Counted from the stretch's first letter, positions 20,293 to 29,058 are shown. The stretch: 54,731 nt of DNA from Clostridiales bacterium (GCA_021202925.1 JAJQCD010000009.1:92847-147577), one strand, 5' to 3'. The notes: generated by a model from the letters alone, not told the origin. Program-made: numbers and translations.

Positions 20293-20324
20293 AAATCTGC
20301 TCCTTATCAGACTCTCTTCGAGGG

Positions 20325-20363
20325 AAAAAGTCCCCCGCAGGAAAACTCATATCTGTGGGGGAC
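20325..20363 (-). terminator. Attenuating terminator between pstS and pstC
   Basis: On the minus strand GTCCCCCACAG and CTGCGGGGGAC form an 11-bp stem with one wobble pair and a 12-base loop, followed by UUUUU. Its location inside the pst operon suggests partial termination after pstS. Confidence 0.8.
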
Positions 20364-20430
20364 TTGTGGGGGTGTTTGAAACGATTGCCATGATTCTGAA
20401 ACCGGAACACCTGACAACCGTGCCCGTTAT

Positions 20431-21423
20431 TTACTGCTCGATGTCAGCCCAGTCCGTGATCTCGCCAGTGTAAATGTTCAGGACATCCTCACTGCTCAGT
20501 CCATTGATCGGATTCTCATGATTAACAATCATTGCAATTCCATCAATCGCAATGACCGTAGACGATACGCCCTGCTCCGTCTCGCTGTCCTTCAGTTCTC
20601 TCGAAGCCATACCGATATCGCATACGCCCTGGATTGCAGAGGTCACGCCAGTCGTCGAATCGGACTGCTGAACCTCAATATTCGCATCCGCATTTACCTC
20701 TGCATAGGCTTCTTTCAGCTTCTCCATCACCGGGGTAACGGAAGAAGAACCGGCCACGACTACCTTGCCGCTCGCTCCGTTCGATTCAAACGCGCCGGCG
20801 CCTCCCTGGCTGATATAACCGTTGTCCTCGACAACCTCCTGGCCCTCATCGCTCATGATGAAGTTGATAAAATCCTGTGCCGCGTCGCTGATACCACTAT
20901 CCAACGTCACAATATTGAACGGACGGGAAATCTTGTAATCACCGCTCTTTACATTGTCCGCGCTGGCAACTACGCCGTCGATCTCCACTGCCTTCACCGT
21001 ATCATTCAGGGAACCCAGCGATACATAGCCGATTGCTTCCTGATTACCGGAAACGGTTGTCATCATAACCGCTGTACTATTTGTAATTTCCGCATCCTCG
21101 GTGGTCATATCGACCTTCTCGCCGGCGTCGTTCTTCTGCTCAATTCCGAACAGCTCGATAAACGCGCCTCTTGTACCGGAACCGTCCTCACGGGATACCA
21201 CCGTGATGGTGCCTTCCATCTTCTCCGTCTCTGCAGCCGCTTCCGTCTCCGTTTCAGCCTCAGTCTCCGTTTCAGCCTCAGTCTCCGCTTCGGTATCTGC
21301 CGCAGCCGTTGCTGCCGCGGTCGTTGCCGCCGCCGTCGTCGATGCCGTGCTGCTCCCTCCGCATGCTGTCAGGCTTATCGCCGCAAGACCCAATACCAGA
21401 ACCATAGCCACTGTCTTTTTCAT
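20431..21423 (-). CDS. pstS: Phosphate-binding lipoprotein PstS
   Basis: The 330-residue protein opens with a lipoprotein signal peptide ending in the lipobox LTAC, so C21 would be lipidated. A low-complexity linker rich in Ala, Thr and Glu follows (about residues 22-65), then the PstS binding fold with the phosphate-loop blocks VSREDGSGTRGAF and the second block VAGSSSVTPVMEKL. It captures phosphate outside the cell for PstCAB. The two phosphate-related blocks occur in the reverse order to classical PstS, as in a circularly arranged subgroup common in Clostridia. The ATG at 21423 follows GAGGAAA; an in-frame upstream start at 21447 lacks a ribosome binding site. Confidence 0.93.
   Translation of the reverse strand: MKKTVAMVLVLGLAAISLTACGGSSTASTTAAATTAAATAAADTEAETEAETETEAETETEAAAETEKMEGTITVVSREDGSGTRGAFIELFGIEQKNDAGEKVDMTTEDAEITNSTAVMMTTVSGNQEAIGYVSLGSLNDTVKAVEIDGVVASADNVKSGDYKISRPFNIVTLDSGISDAAQDFINFIMSDEGQEVVEDNGYISQGGAGAFESNGASGKVVVAGSSSVTPVMEKLKEAYAEVNADANIEVQQSDSTTGVTSAIQGVCDIGMASRELKDSETEQGVSSTVIAIDGIAMIVNHENPINGLSSEDVLNIYTGEITDWADIEQ
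21215..21345 (-). repeat. Low-complexity repeat encoding the Thr/Glu/Ala linker of PstS
   Basis: The plus strand shows repeated units such as GTCTCCGTTTCAGCCTCA, encoding alternating Thr-Glu and Ala-Glu pairs and Ala-Ala-Thr runs just after the lipid-anchor cysteine. Such tandem units are prone to length change and form an acidic tether. Confidence 0.7.
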
Positions 21424-21457
21424 AATGCTTTCCTCTTCTCTTTTCATTATTTATAAG

Positions 21458-21512
21458 AAAAATGCTGTATGAATCGATTCCGTACCCGTGGTACCCTCGA
21501 TTCATACAGCAT
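21458..21512 (-). terminator. Long hairpin with U-tract in the glyA-pstS gap
   Basis: Perfect 16-bp arms ATGCTGTATGAATCGA (21462-21477) and TCGATTCATACAGCAT (21497-21512) bound a 19-base loop that itself contains GTACC-CGT-GGTAC. On the minus strand the stem is followed by UUUUU. It lies between the Pho boxes and the pstS ribosome binding site, so it is either the glyA terminator or an attenuator in the pstS leader. Confidence 0.75.
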
Positions 21513-21595
21513 TGTAAAATCACTGTGTAAAATCCAAAAGGAAAGTCATGTAAATTCTGTGTAAAGTTTTTGTGCCTTTTGAAGAGAAATGTAAA
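21513..21595 (-). promoter_or_regulatory. Cluster of PhoP-type TTTACA boxes upstream of pstS
   Basis: Five TTTACA hexamers are read on the pstS coding strand, at plus coordinates 21513-21518, 21526-21531, 21549-21554, 21560-21565 and 21590-21595. The pair at 21549 and 21560 has the 11-base period of the Firmicute PhoP box; the pair at 21513 and 21526 is 13 apart. A 7-bp inverted repeat (CAAAAGG at 21535, CCTTTTG at 21575) encloses the middle pair. This is the expected operator for phosphate-starvation induction. Confidence 0.75.
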
Positions 21596-21607
21596 ATCCG
21601 TCTTCGC

Positions 21608-22855
21608 TTACACATACAGCGGATATTTCTCACAAAGCTTCGTGACCTCAGCGCGAATACAATCCGCCTGATTCTCAAAGTCTGTCGCCGCCAGCCAGAT
21701 ACACTCGGCAACCTTGTCCATATCCGCTTCCTTCAGGCCTCTGGTGGTGACAGCCGGAGTCCCGATACGCACACCGGATGTCACAAATGGACTGCGCGGA
21801 TCATTCGGGACCGTATTCTTGTTCAGGGTGATATACACCTCATCGCAGCGATTCTGAAGTTCCTTGCCGGAAATATCCAGATCACGCAGATCCACCAGCA
21901 TCAGGTGATTGTCCGTGCCACCGCTGACAATCCGGAAGCCCTGCTTCTGCAATGCTACCGCAAGCGCCACCGCGTTTTTCTTCACCTGCATCTGATACTC
22001 TCTGAATTCGGGCTTGAGCGCCTCTCCAAAGCAGACCGCTTTCGCCGCAATGATATGCTCAAGCGGGCCACCCTGCGTTCCCGGGAAGATCGCCTTATTG
22101 AAGTTGAACTTCTTCGCCGCCTCCTCGTTCGCCAGGATCAGGCCGCCTCTCGGTCCCCGCAGCGTCTTGTGCGTCGTCGTGGTCACGACATCCGCATAGG
22201 GAATCGGACTCGGATGAATCCCGGCCGCTACCAGTCCGGCGATGTGTGCGATATCCACCATCAGATAGGCGCCCACCTCATCCGCGATCTCGCGGAAACG
22301 CTTAAAATCAATCTCTCTCGCATATGCGCTCGCACCGGCAAGGATCATCTTCGGTTTGCATTCCTTCGCGAGACGTTCTACTTCGTCATAATCAATCCGG
22401 CCCTCGTCATTCACGCCGTAAGGCACAATATGGAAATAACGTCCGGAAAAATTAACAGGGCTTCCGTGAGAAAGATGACCGCCATGATCCAGACTCATGC
22501 TGAGTACCGTATCGCCCTGCTCCAGCATCGCCATAAAGACCGCCATATTGGCCTGTGCGCCGGAATGCGGCTGAACGTTCGCATAATCACAGCCAAACAG
22601 TTTCTTCGCGCGCTCGATGGCGATGCTCTCAATCACATCCACATACTCGCAACCACCGTAATACCGTTTGCCCGGATATCCCTCCGCATACTTATTTGTC
22701 AAAACTGTTCCCATCGCCGCCATCACCGGCTCCGAGACAATATTCTCGGAAGCAATCAGCTCCAGATTCCTTCTCTGACGCCCTGCCTCCTGCTCAATCA
22801 CCGCGCCGATCTCCGGATCATACTCCGTGATGAACTTCATTACTTCATTTACCAT
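21608..22855 (-). CDS. glyA: Serine hydroxymethyltransferase
   Basis: The PLP enzyme (415 residues) interconverts serine and glycine with tetrahydrofolate, feeding one-carbon metabolism. Conserved blocks include [12 protein letters not shown], the [11 protein letters not shown] motif, and the PLP-lysine region [15 protein letters not shown]. Length is typical. The ATG at 22855 is chosen over an upstream in-frame start because it follows GAAGGAG and matches the family N-terminus. It lies directly upstream of the Pho-controlled pstS region but is probably a separate unit. Confidence 0.97.
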   Translation of the reverse strand: MVNEVMKFITEYDPEIGAVIEQEAGRQRRNLELIASENIVSEPVMAAMGTVLTNKYAEGYPGKRYYGGCEYVDVIESIAIERAKKLFGCDYANVQPHSGAQANMAVFMAMLEQGDTVLSMSLDHGGHLSHGSPVNFSGRYFHIVPYGVNDEGRIDYDEVERLAKECKPKMILAGASAYAREIDFKRFREIADEVGAYLMVDIAHIAGLVAAGIHPSPIPYADVVTTTTHKTLRGPRGGLILANEEAAKKFNFNKAIFPGTQGGPLEHIIAAKAVCFGEALKPEFREYQMQVKKNAVALAVALQKQGFRIVSGGTDNHLMLVDLRDLDISGKELQNRCDEVYITLNKNTVPNDPRSPFVTSGVRIGTPAVTTRGLKEADMDKVAECIWLAATDFENQADCIRAEVTKLCEKYPLYV

Positions 22856-23211
22856 GGCTGTTCCGCTCCTTCTCTGTCGTGTTCTCGCGGCAATTGTGCG
22901 CCGCATCTCAATTTACAGGCTCGATTTTGTACGGGGCAATGTCGCCCGCACAGTCATGTTCGATTATAATACGCACACACAGGAAATGTCAAGGAGGTTC
23001 CCACCGGCTTCGTCTGGCCACGCAGACTTTCCCTGCATATAGAAACTCCCTGCATCTGCACCAAAATCGTGATAATCTGTGAAATTTTCTGATTGCTCTT
23101 GCAGTCATTTCCATTTTTTATTATACTGGTAAGGATTCCGAACGATGGGACAGGAAGGAAAGCGCCATCCGTGTCCGACCGTTCTGTCAGTTATCACCTG
23201 AAAGGATTTGA
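22856..23211. other. Gap between divergent glyA and the DUF1461 gene
   Basis: No gene is seen here. On the glyA side there is a TATAAT on the minus strand (22978-22973) without a good -35 at normal spacing; a TTGACA lies too close (8 bases) to pair with it. The glyA leader contains two small GC hairpins and no recognisable glycine or tetrahydrofolate riboswitch. The plus-strand promoter is listed separately. Confidence 0.5.
23099..23127 (+). promoter_or_regulatory. Predicted promoter of the DUF1461/carboxypeptidase operon
   Basis: TTGCAG (23099-23104) and TATACT (23122-23127) are 17 bases apart, about 85 bases upstream of the first ATG. Confidence 0.65.
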
Positions 23212-23913
23212 ATGATGAAATATCTGCATAACACGCTGGGTATTCTGAGTGCATTCGCCCTGATGATCACACTGCTGATCACCTCCGTAGAGGCCGTCTG
23301 CTACTGGACACCTGGTTATTACGAAAAAGAATACGAAAAATATCAGGTACTGGACGACGTTCACATGGAGATGGAAGACCTGCTTGATGTGACAGAAGAA
23401 ATGATGGCATATCTGCGCGGTGAGCGGGAGGATCTGCACATTCCCACCATTGTGGACGGCGAACCCCGCGAATTTTTCAATGAGCGCGAAATTGCCCACA
23501 TGGAAGATGTACAGGGACTGTTCCTTGCAGCCCTCACGATCCGGCGGATCTGCCTCGCCCTGATCGTCATTTGCGTTGCCCTCCTCTTTGCCCTGAAGGC
23601 AGATGTGAAGCAGATTCTGCCAAAAATGCTCTGCGTCGGCACCGTGATTTTTTTTGTCATTCTGGCCATTCTCACTGGCATCATCGCTTCCGATTTTTCG
23701 AAGTATTTTGTGGTTTTCCACCACATTTTCTTCGACAATGATCTGTGGCTTCTCGATCCTGCTACGGATCTGCTGATCAACATTGTCCCTGAGCCATTTT
23801 TTATGGACACTGCTGCCAGAATCGGCGCCACCTACGGAATCTCCGTCGTGATTGTTTTTGTCGTTTGTCTGCTTCTGATACGGAGACAGAAAAAGAGCGC
23901 AGGAGAACTTTAA
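23212..23913 (+). CDS. Integral membrane protein of the DUF1461 / TIGR01906 family
   Basis: The 233-residue protein has about four membrane spans: residues 10-30, two in the middle (about 105-125 and 138-158) and one near the C-terminus (205-225). Extracytoplasmic loops lie between the first and second spans and after the third. The block FDNDLWLLDPATDLLINIVPEPFF is the recognisable signature of this family, which has no established function. It has an AAAGGA ribosome binding site ahead of two adjacent ATGs (23212 and 23215). Its stop is immediately followed by the start of a D,D-carboxypeptidase gene, so the two are co-expressed, which hints at a cell-envelope role. Confidence 0.8.
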   Translation: MMKYLHNTLGILSAFALMITLLITSVEAVCYWTPGYYEKEYEKYQVLDDVHMEMEDLLDVTEEMMAYLRGEREDLHIPTIVDGEPREFFNEREIAHMEDVQGLFLAALTIRRICLALIVICVALLFALKADVKQILPKMLCVGTVIFFVILAILTGIIASDFSKYFVVFHHIFFDNDLWLLDPATDLLINIVPEPFFMDTAARIGATYGISVVIVFVVCLLLIRRQKKSAGEL

Positions 23914-25578
23914 ATGAAACGATTTTTTTCCATATTATTATGCCTGGCCCTGTGCGTCGCGTTGCGGACACCGCCGGTCCTGGCTGCTCCCGCCTGGCCG
24001 GACGGCCCGGAAATCTCAGCCGAAGGCGGCATTCTCCTGGACGCCGGTTCCGGGACTGTGCTCTGCGGCAAGAACATACACGAAGCGTACTATCCGGCCA
24101 GCATCACCAAGATCCTGACTGCCCTGATCGTCATCGAAAACTGTGACCTCGATGAGACGGTAACCTTTTCGCGCAATGCCGTGTACAATGTTGAATCCGG
24201 CTCCAGCAGTGCCGGACTGGACGTGGGTGACGAAATGTGCGTCAGGGATTGTCTCTACGCCATGCTTCTGAAATCCGCCAACGAGGTGGCAAACGCCCTG
24301 GCGGAACACACCGCCGGTTCCATCGAAGCCTTTGCGGAGATGATGAATGAGAAAGCCGCATCCCTTGGCTGTGTTGATTCACATTTTGCAAATCCCAGCG
24401 GCCTGAATAATCCCGAACATTACACCTCCGCTTATGACATGGCGCTGATTGCCCAGGCGGCCTTTGAAAACGACACGTTCGTCGCCATTGACTCGACTCT
24501 GTACTACGATCTGCCGGCCACGAAACGCAGCCCGGACGGAAGCCGTATCTACCCGGGACATAAGATGCTCAAAAAGAACCTGGCAGAATATTACCCGGGC
24601 ATCCTTGGTGGCAAAACCGGTTACACCTCTCTCGCCGGCAACACACTGGTCACCTGCGCCGAACGCGACGGCCTGCGTCTGATCGCCGTTGTCCTCAACG
24701 GGCATCAGACCCACTATACAGACACCAGGAATCTGCTGGATTTTGGTTTCTCTCATTTCCGTTCCTGCCGGATCGCAGATGTTGATACGAATTACGCCTC
24801 CATCGCCAACGATATGACGATCGCCGGCCTGCCCACTGCCGATCTGTCGATTCTGTATATGAAAGAGGACAGCCGTATCACCCTTCCTGTCGCCGCCGAC
24901 ATCACAGACACGGCTTCTGTCATCACCTACAATCTGTCACCAGACGCCCCCGCGCATGCGGTTGCACAGATCTCCTATGAATATGAGGGGCGAACCGTCG
25001 GACTCACATGGTTAATGCGACGGGCAGACGATATGGTCGAGGAGACAGTCCCGGAAGTCACCATTCCTCTCCCGGAGTCCACGCCACAGGAAACCGCTGC
25101 GGATGGAACCGCCTCCGTTAACGGAACCCCCTTTGCAGACCAGACGAACTCCACGGATGAAATGACACTTGCCGCCGGAACGGACAGTACAGTCATTTCT
25201 GTCAACACCGATTCCCCCAATCCGGTAATCGCAGCTCTAACCCGCGTTCCGAATTCTGTCTGGATTGCCTTAACCGTAATTCTGGCCACCGCAGTTCTCA
25301 TCGGCGGCGCCATTTATGCCAGATACCGGACAGAAAAACAGGAGGAAAGCGACCGGGAACAGCGCTACCATCGTCGCCAGAAACGCCTTCACGACATTGG
25401 GATATCTGCCGCTGATTTTGATCTGCTTCTGCAAAAGAAACGAAACGAATCGCAGCAGAAGCGAAGCCGGTCGTGGAACCTCCCCTGGAAAAGCAAACGA
25501 TCGGTAAACGAAACAGGCTCCATGGAAAATTCTTCACCATCGGAGTCAGAAAAGGAAGAAGCTCCTCATCAGCCATGA
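23914..25578 (+). CDS. D-alanyl-D-alanine carboxypeptidase (DacF/penicillin-binding protein 5 type) with long cytoplasmic tail
   Basis: The protein has 554 residues, with a signal peptide ending near residue 25 (VLAAPA). The penicillin-binding motifs follow: S63-x-x-K66 (SITK), S121-A-N123 and K234-T-G. It trims the terminal D-Ala from peptidoglycan stem peptides outside the membrane. After the catalytic domain come a beta-rich domain, a Thr/Pro-rich linker, a membrane span near residues 445-467 and an unusual basic, Arg/Lys/Gln-rich cytoplasmic tail of about 85 residues. Most relatives are about 400 residues and end in an amphipathic helix, so the tail is the odd feature. The gene is coupled to the DUF1461 gene without a gap. 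Confidence 0.9.
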   Translation: MKRFFSILLCLALCVALRTPPVLAAPAWPDGPEISAEGGILLDAGSGTVLCGKNIHEAYYPASITKILTALIVIENCDLDETVTFSRNAVYNVESGSSSAGLDVGDEMCVRDCLYAMLLKSANEVANALAEHTAGSIEAFAEMMNEKAASLGCVDSHFANPSGLNNPEHYTSAYDMALIAQAAFENDTFVAIDSTLYYDLPATKRSPDGSRIYPGHKMLKKNLAEYYPGILGGKTGYTSLAGNTLVTCAERDGLRLIAVVLNGHQTHYTDTRNLLDFGFSHFRSCRIADVDTNYASIANDMTIAGLPTADLSILYMKEDSRITLPVAADITDTASVITYNLSPDAPAHAVAQISYEYEGRTVGLTWLMRRADDMVEETVPEVTIPLPESTPQETAADGTASVNGTPFADQTNSTDEMTLAAGTDSTVISVNTDSPNPVIAALTRVPNSVWIALTVILATAVLIGGAIYARYRTEKQEESDREQRYHRRQKRLHDIGISAADFDLLLQKKRNESQQKRSRSWNLPWKSKRSVNETGSMENSSPSESEKEEAPHQP

Positions 25579-25594
25579 CAGGAGCTTCTTCCTT
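25552..25594. terminator. Bidirectional terminator overlapping the carboxypeptidase stop codon
   Basis: The arms AAGGAAGAAGCTCCT (25552-25566) and AGGAGCTTCTTCCTT (25580-25594) are perfect over 15 bp, with U-rich ends on both strands. The left arm encodes the last residues of the plus-strand protein. It also serves the convergent trpA transcript. Confidence 0.85.
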
Positions 25595-25667
25595 TTTCTT
25601 CACCGCTATATCAGGGCACCGTTCAGACAGTCCGCCCCCTTAGCCGGTTCAGAATCAAACAACCATG

Positions 25668-26444
25668 CTATGCCTCACGCACCGCATCTTTCATGCTCTT
25701 CACGTATTCCGCAACATAGGGAGCTGCATCCCGCCCATACTGCGCCATGAGCCTGACAATCGCGCTGCCCACAATCGCACCGTCCGAAAGTCCGGCCATC
25801 TTCTTCGCCTGCTCCGGCTTCGAGATACCAAAGCCAACCGCGCAGGGCGTCTTTGTATTCGCCCGGACCTGCGCCACCAGCGCACCGATATCGGTCGTAA
25901 TCTCGTTTCTCACGCCCGTCACGCCAAGGGACGACACAATATAGATAAACCCTTCCGCTTCCCTCGCAATCATTGCAACCCGCTCCGCAGAGGTCGGCGC
26001 AATCAGGGATACCAGATCTACCCCGTATCTGCGAAAAACCGGCGCAAAATCATCTTTCTCCTCAAAAGGCACATCCGGTAAAATCACGGCATCGATGCCG
26101 ACCTGTGCGCAAATCGAAGCAAACTTTTCTGTACCATAAGAATATACGACATTCGCATAAGTCATAAACGCCAGTGGAATCGTCACGTCCTGTCTCAGTT
26201 CCCGTACCAGGTCGAAGATTTTATCTGTCGTCGTTCCGGCCGCCAAAGCCCGCTCATTGGCTTCCATGATCACCGGCCCTTCCGCAGTCGGGTCGGAAAA
26301 CGGAATCCCCAGTTCGATCAGATCCGCACCCGCCCCGGCCATCGCGCGGACTACCTTTGCCGTTGTCTCCAGATCTGGATCCCCGCAGGTAATAAAAGGA
26401 ATAAACGCCTTTCCATTCTCAAATGCTTTTCTGGTGTTACTCAT
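25668..26444 (-). CDS. trpA: Tryptophan synthase alpha subunit
   Basis: The 258-residue TIM-barrel enzyme cleaves indole-3-glycerol phosphate to indole and glyceraldehyde-3-phosphate. It shows the catalytic block [16 protein letters not shown] with the catalytic Glu and Asp, FITCGDPD at the start, and the glycine-rich phosphate loop GFGISKPEQ. Its start overlaps the end of trpB by eight bases, so the alpha2-beta2 complex is made in a balanced way. The operon is controlled by an upstream tryptophan T-box and ends at the terminator at 25552-25594. Confidence 0.97.
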   Translation of the reverse strand: MSNTRKAFENGKAFIPFITCGDPDLETTAKVVRAMAGAGADLIELGIPFSDPTAEGPVIMEANERALAAGTTTDKIFDLVRELRQDVTIPLAFMTYANVVYSYGTEKFASICAQVGIDAVILPDVPFEEKDDFAPVFRRYGVDLVSLIAPTSAERVAMIAREAEGFIYIVSSLGVTGVRNEITTDIGALVAQVRANTKTPCAVGFGISKPEQAKKMAGLSDGAIVGSAIVRLMAQYGRDAAPYVAEYVKSMKDAVREA

Positions 26445-27627
26445 AGATATCCTCCCCTCTGTAACGGGCGATCGCCGCGCAGTCCTTATCGCCGCGACCA
26501 GAAATGTTGATGACCATAATCTGATCCCGCTTCATCGTCGGCGCAAGCTGCATCGCATAAGCCACCGCATGGGCCGACTCAATCGCCGGAATAATACCTT
26601 CCGTCCTCGACAGATATTCAAATGCGTTCACCGCCTCATCGTCGGTCACCGGCACATACTCCGCACGCCCCATATCATGCAGCATAGCGTGTTCCGGCCC
26701 GATCCCCGGATAATCCAGACCAGCGGAGATCGAATACACCGGCGCAATCTGCCCGTACGCATCCTGGCAGAAATACGATTTCATGCCGTGAAAGATTCCC
26801 AGTCGACCGGTGGCAATCGTCGCCGCCGTTTCTGCCGTATCGACGCCCCGCCCGGCCGCTTCACAGCCAATCAGCCGCACGGAAGGATCATCAATAAAAT
26901 GATAAAACGCGCCGATCGCATTGGAGCCCCCGCCCACACAGGCGAGTACCACATCCGGCAGGCGTCCCTCCTTTTCCATCAGCTGCGCTTTGATCTCCTT
27001 TGAGATCACTGCCTGAAAATCGCGGACAATCGTCGGGAACGGATGCGGCCCCATCACCGAGCCCAGGCAGTAATGTGTATCGTCAATCCGGGTCGTCCAC
27101 TCGCGGAAGCAGGCCGAACAGGCATCCTTCAGCGTTCCGGTTCCCGTCGTCACCGGAATCACCGTCGCCCCCAGAAGCCGCATCCGGTAGACATTCAATG
27201 CCTGACGAATGGTATCCTCTTTCCCCATGTAAACCACACATTCCATTCCCATCAGCGCCGCCGCTGTCGCCGTCGCCACACCGTGCTGCCCGGCGCCGGT
27301 CTCCGCAATCAGACGGGTCTTGCCCATCTTCTTCGCCAGCAGTGCCTGCCCCAGCACATTATTGATCTTGTGCGCGCCGGTGTGATTCAGATCCTCGCGC
27401 TTCAGATAAATCTTTGCACCGCCCAGATCCTCCGTCATTTTCTTCGCGTAATACAAGCGGCTCGGTCTTCCGCCGTAGTCATTGAGAAGTTCCGTGAGTT
27501 CTGCCTGAAACTCCGGGTCGTTTCTGTAATGGTTGTAGGCTTCTTCCAGTTCAATGACCGCCTTCATCAGCGTCTCCGGAATATACTGGCCGCCATGCAC
27601 GCCAAAACGTCCGTTCAAGTTTGTCAT
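26437..27627 (-). CDS. trpB: Tryptophan synthase beta subunit
   Basis: The PLP enzyme (396 residues) condenses indole with serine to make tryptophan. The PLP lysine is K87 in [13 protein letters not shown], and the phosphate-binding loop is [12 protein letters not shown]. It is the TrpB1 type that pairs with TrpA, encoded next. The ATG at 27627 follows AAGGAGGAC. It is the first gene after a T-box leader with a UGG specifier. The other trp genes are not in this window, so earlier steps are either elsewhere or replaced by salvage. Confidence 0.97.
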   Translation of the reverse strand: MTNLNGRFGVHGGQYIPETLMKAVIELEEAYNHYRNDPEFQAELTELLNDYGGRPSRLYYAKKMTEDLGGAKIYLKREDLNHTGAHKINNVLGQALLAKKMGKTRLIAETGAGQHGVATATAAALMGMECVVYMGKEDTIRQALNVYRMRLLGATVIPVTTGTGTLKDACSACFREWTTRIDDTHYCLGSVMGPHPFPTIVRDFQAVISKEIKAQLMEKEGRLPDVVLACVGGGSNAIGAFYHFIDDPSVRLIGCEAAGRGVDTAETAATIATGRLGIFHGMKSYFCQDAYGQIAPVYSISAGLDYPGIGPEHAMLHDMGRAEYVPVTDDEAVNAFEYLSRTEGIIPAIESAHAVAYAMQLAPTMKRDQIMVINISGRGDKDCAAIARYRGEDIYE

Positions 27628-27683
27628 GTGTCCATGTCCTCCTTCTGGATTTTAAAACTACTATACCAAGAGATATCTATGGC

Positions 27684-27985
27684 AAAAAAAATGCCCCCGA
27701 TGAATAGGAATCTACTCATCAAGGACGGGATCAGCCGCGGTGCCACCTCAATTCACGAAAACTCGTGCTCTTCGCATAGTACAAACATACTACCGGCTGA
27801 TAACGCCAGCCCTAACGTCGCAGAATACTCGGCACCTCCTCCGTCAATTCCCGGCGGTACGGCCTTTGACTGCGCCCTCAGCGGTCCATTTGACAATCTG
27901 GGTTCTGCCTGCTTCCACCATAACAGGCTCTCTGTGAGACCATAACTGCCGTTATCTCCGCTTCAACGGTTTGTCTTATAACTGT
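27684..27985 (-). promoter_or_regulatory. Tryptophan T-box riboswitch controlling trpBA
   Basis: On the minus strand the leader contains the distal stem I motif (AGAGAGCC then GGTGGAAGC). A specifier loop has UGG at 27888-27886 followed by A, and the T-box sequence AGGTGGCACCGCGG lies at 27748-27735. The terminator hairpin GATGAGTAG/CTATTCATC is followed by eight U residues (27691-27684). The UGG codon specifies Trp, and the variable base C after UGG in the T-box would pair with the G discriminator of bacterial tRNA-Trp. Uncharged tRNA-Trp should prevent termination. Confidence 0.95.
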
Positions 27986-27989
27986 CCTT

Positions 27990-28019
27990 ACTATAGCACT
28001 ACCAGACAGACACTGTCAA
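27990..28019 (-). promoter_or_regulatory. Predicted promoter of the T-box/trpBA transcript
   Basis: A perfect TTGACA (28019-28014) and TATAGT (27995-27990) are 18 bases apart on the minus strand, immediately before the T-box leader. Confidence 0.8.
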
Positions 28020-28081
28020 GAACTTTTCGTCGCTGGCGAACGGCAGCCGTAGCGTTAACAAAACCGGACATGGATTCTGTT

Positions 28082-29050
28082 TCACCTCTGCGCCTTCTTC
28101 AGACGGTTTTTCTCCGCCCGTTTCCTGCGATACAGGTCCCTCCGCTCCGCAATCATGGACGCCCCTTCCCGATCCGTCAGCTTCAGCGTCTTCACCGCAA
28201 AAACACGCTCATCGCTATCCGCCTTCTTCATGCGGATCTTCCCTTTCATAAACCCATGCTCGGGACAGATTGTCAGACAATAATAGTTTTTCTGGTTCGG
28301 CGTAAACCAGCGAATCTTCTTACGCAGCGCCCGGCCACACCGATAACAGCGCGTCTCCGTCACACCTTTATCCTTCATGGCATCTTCTTTCGAATCAAAT
28401 ACCCGGGAAACGTATTTCGTATATGTGGGGAAGGTTACTCGAATCTCCTGATCCCGGCTCTGTGGCAGGCGATGATAGTCTATGGAACGATATACCATCA
28501 CACGCGCCGTTCCCAGATGCGCCAGGATCTCTCCCGTATACCGAGCATCATCCAATGCCCGGTGAAACGGCCATTTCTGTGAAATCCCCAGTTTCTCCAC
28601 CGCTGCATCCAGGGACGGCCGACGTCCGTCCCCCACACTCAGGCCATATAATTTCTGAACGTCAAAATAAAACAACGGCCAGGGAAGCGTATTCTCCACT
28701 CCAAAGAAATCCAGGTTCCGCTGAAGCTCCGCCAGATCCATCGACCCCCAGGTGCAAAAGAAAACATCCCCGCCACACCAGTCCAGAAAATCCGCTGCCG
28801 CATCTTCAAAATCGACCCCGTCCCGTTTCAATTCCTTCATACTCAGATGCGTGACGCCCGCCATGGCATAATGAAGCTGACGATACATCCGCGGACGGAT
28901 CAGGCGGTGAAATTCTTCCACAACGGTAAATGTCTCATCCAGCTTCACCGCGCCAATCTCAACGATTTCAAACGGAAGCGCTTCCAGTGACTGCTCCTTC
29001 CCTCCCGGGCTCTGATTCCATTCCAGGTCAAACACTACATACTTGCTCAT
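28082..29050 (-). CDS. DEDDh 3'-5' exonuclease-domain protein with C-terminal zinc-ribbon-like segment
   Basis: The protein (322 residues) begins with a DnaQ-type exonuclease fold. D8 and E10 in VVFDLEWN, the EIVEIGAVKLDE strand, and HRALDDARYT supply the H and D of the DEDDh set. After the nuclease domain comes a region with CYRCG and a later CPEHG cysteine set that could bind zinc, then a basic Lys/Arg-rich end. Family members process RNA or DNA 3' ends; the substrate here is unknown. The ATG at 29050 is chosen because it begins the family domain and lies eight bases after the stop of the upstream editing-protein gene. Its ribosome binding site is weak, suggesting translational coupling. 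Confidence 0.82.
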   Translation of the reverse strand: MSKYVVFDLEWNQSPGGKEQSLEALPFEIVEIGAVKLDETFTVVEEFHRLIRPRMYRQLHYAMAGVTHLSMKELKRDGVDFEDAAADFLDWCGGDVFFCTWGSMDLAELQRNLDFFGVENTLPWPLFYFDVQKLYGLSVGDGRRPSLDAAVEKLGISQKWPFHRALDDARYTGEILAHLGTARVMVYRSIDYHRLPQSRDQEIRVTFPTYTKYVSRVFDSKEDAMKDKGVTETRCYRCGRALRKKIRWFTPNQKNYYCLTICPEHGFMKGKIRMKKADSDERVFAVKTLKLTDREGASMIAERRDLYRRKRAEKNRLKKAQR

Positions 29051-29058
29051 ATTACCGG

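Noticed and set aside
21572-22969. 465-residue open frame antisense to glyA
   Set aside because: glyA on the other strand is complete and unmistakable, and the antisense reading is Arg/His-rich without recognisable domains.
22973-22992. TTGACA next to TATAAT upstream of glyA as a promoter
   Set aside because: The boxes are only eight bases apart, too close for a SigA promoter.
22856-23000. Possible glycine or tetrahydrofolate riboswitch in the glyA leader
   Set aside because: Only two small GC hairpins are present and none of the conserved riboswitch cores could be recognised.
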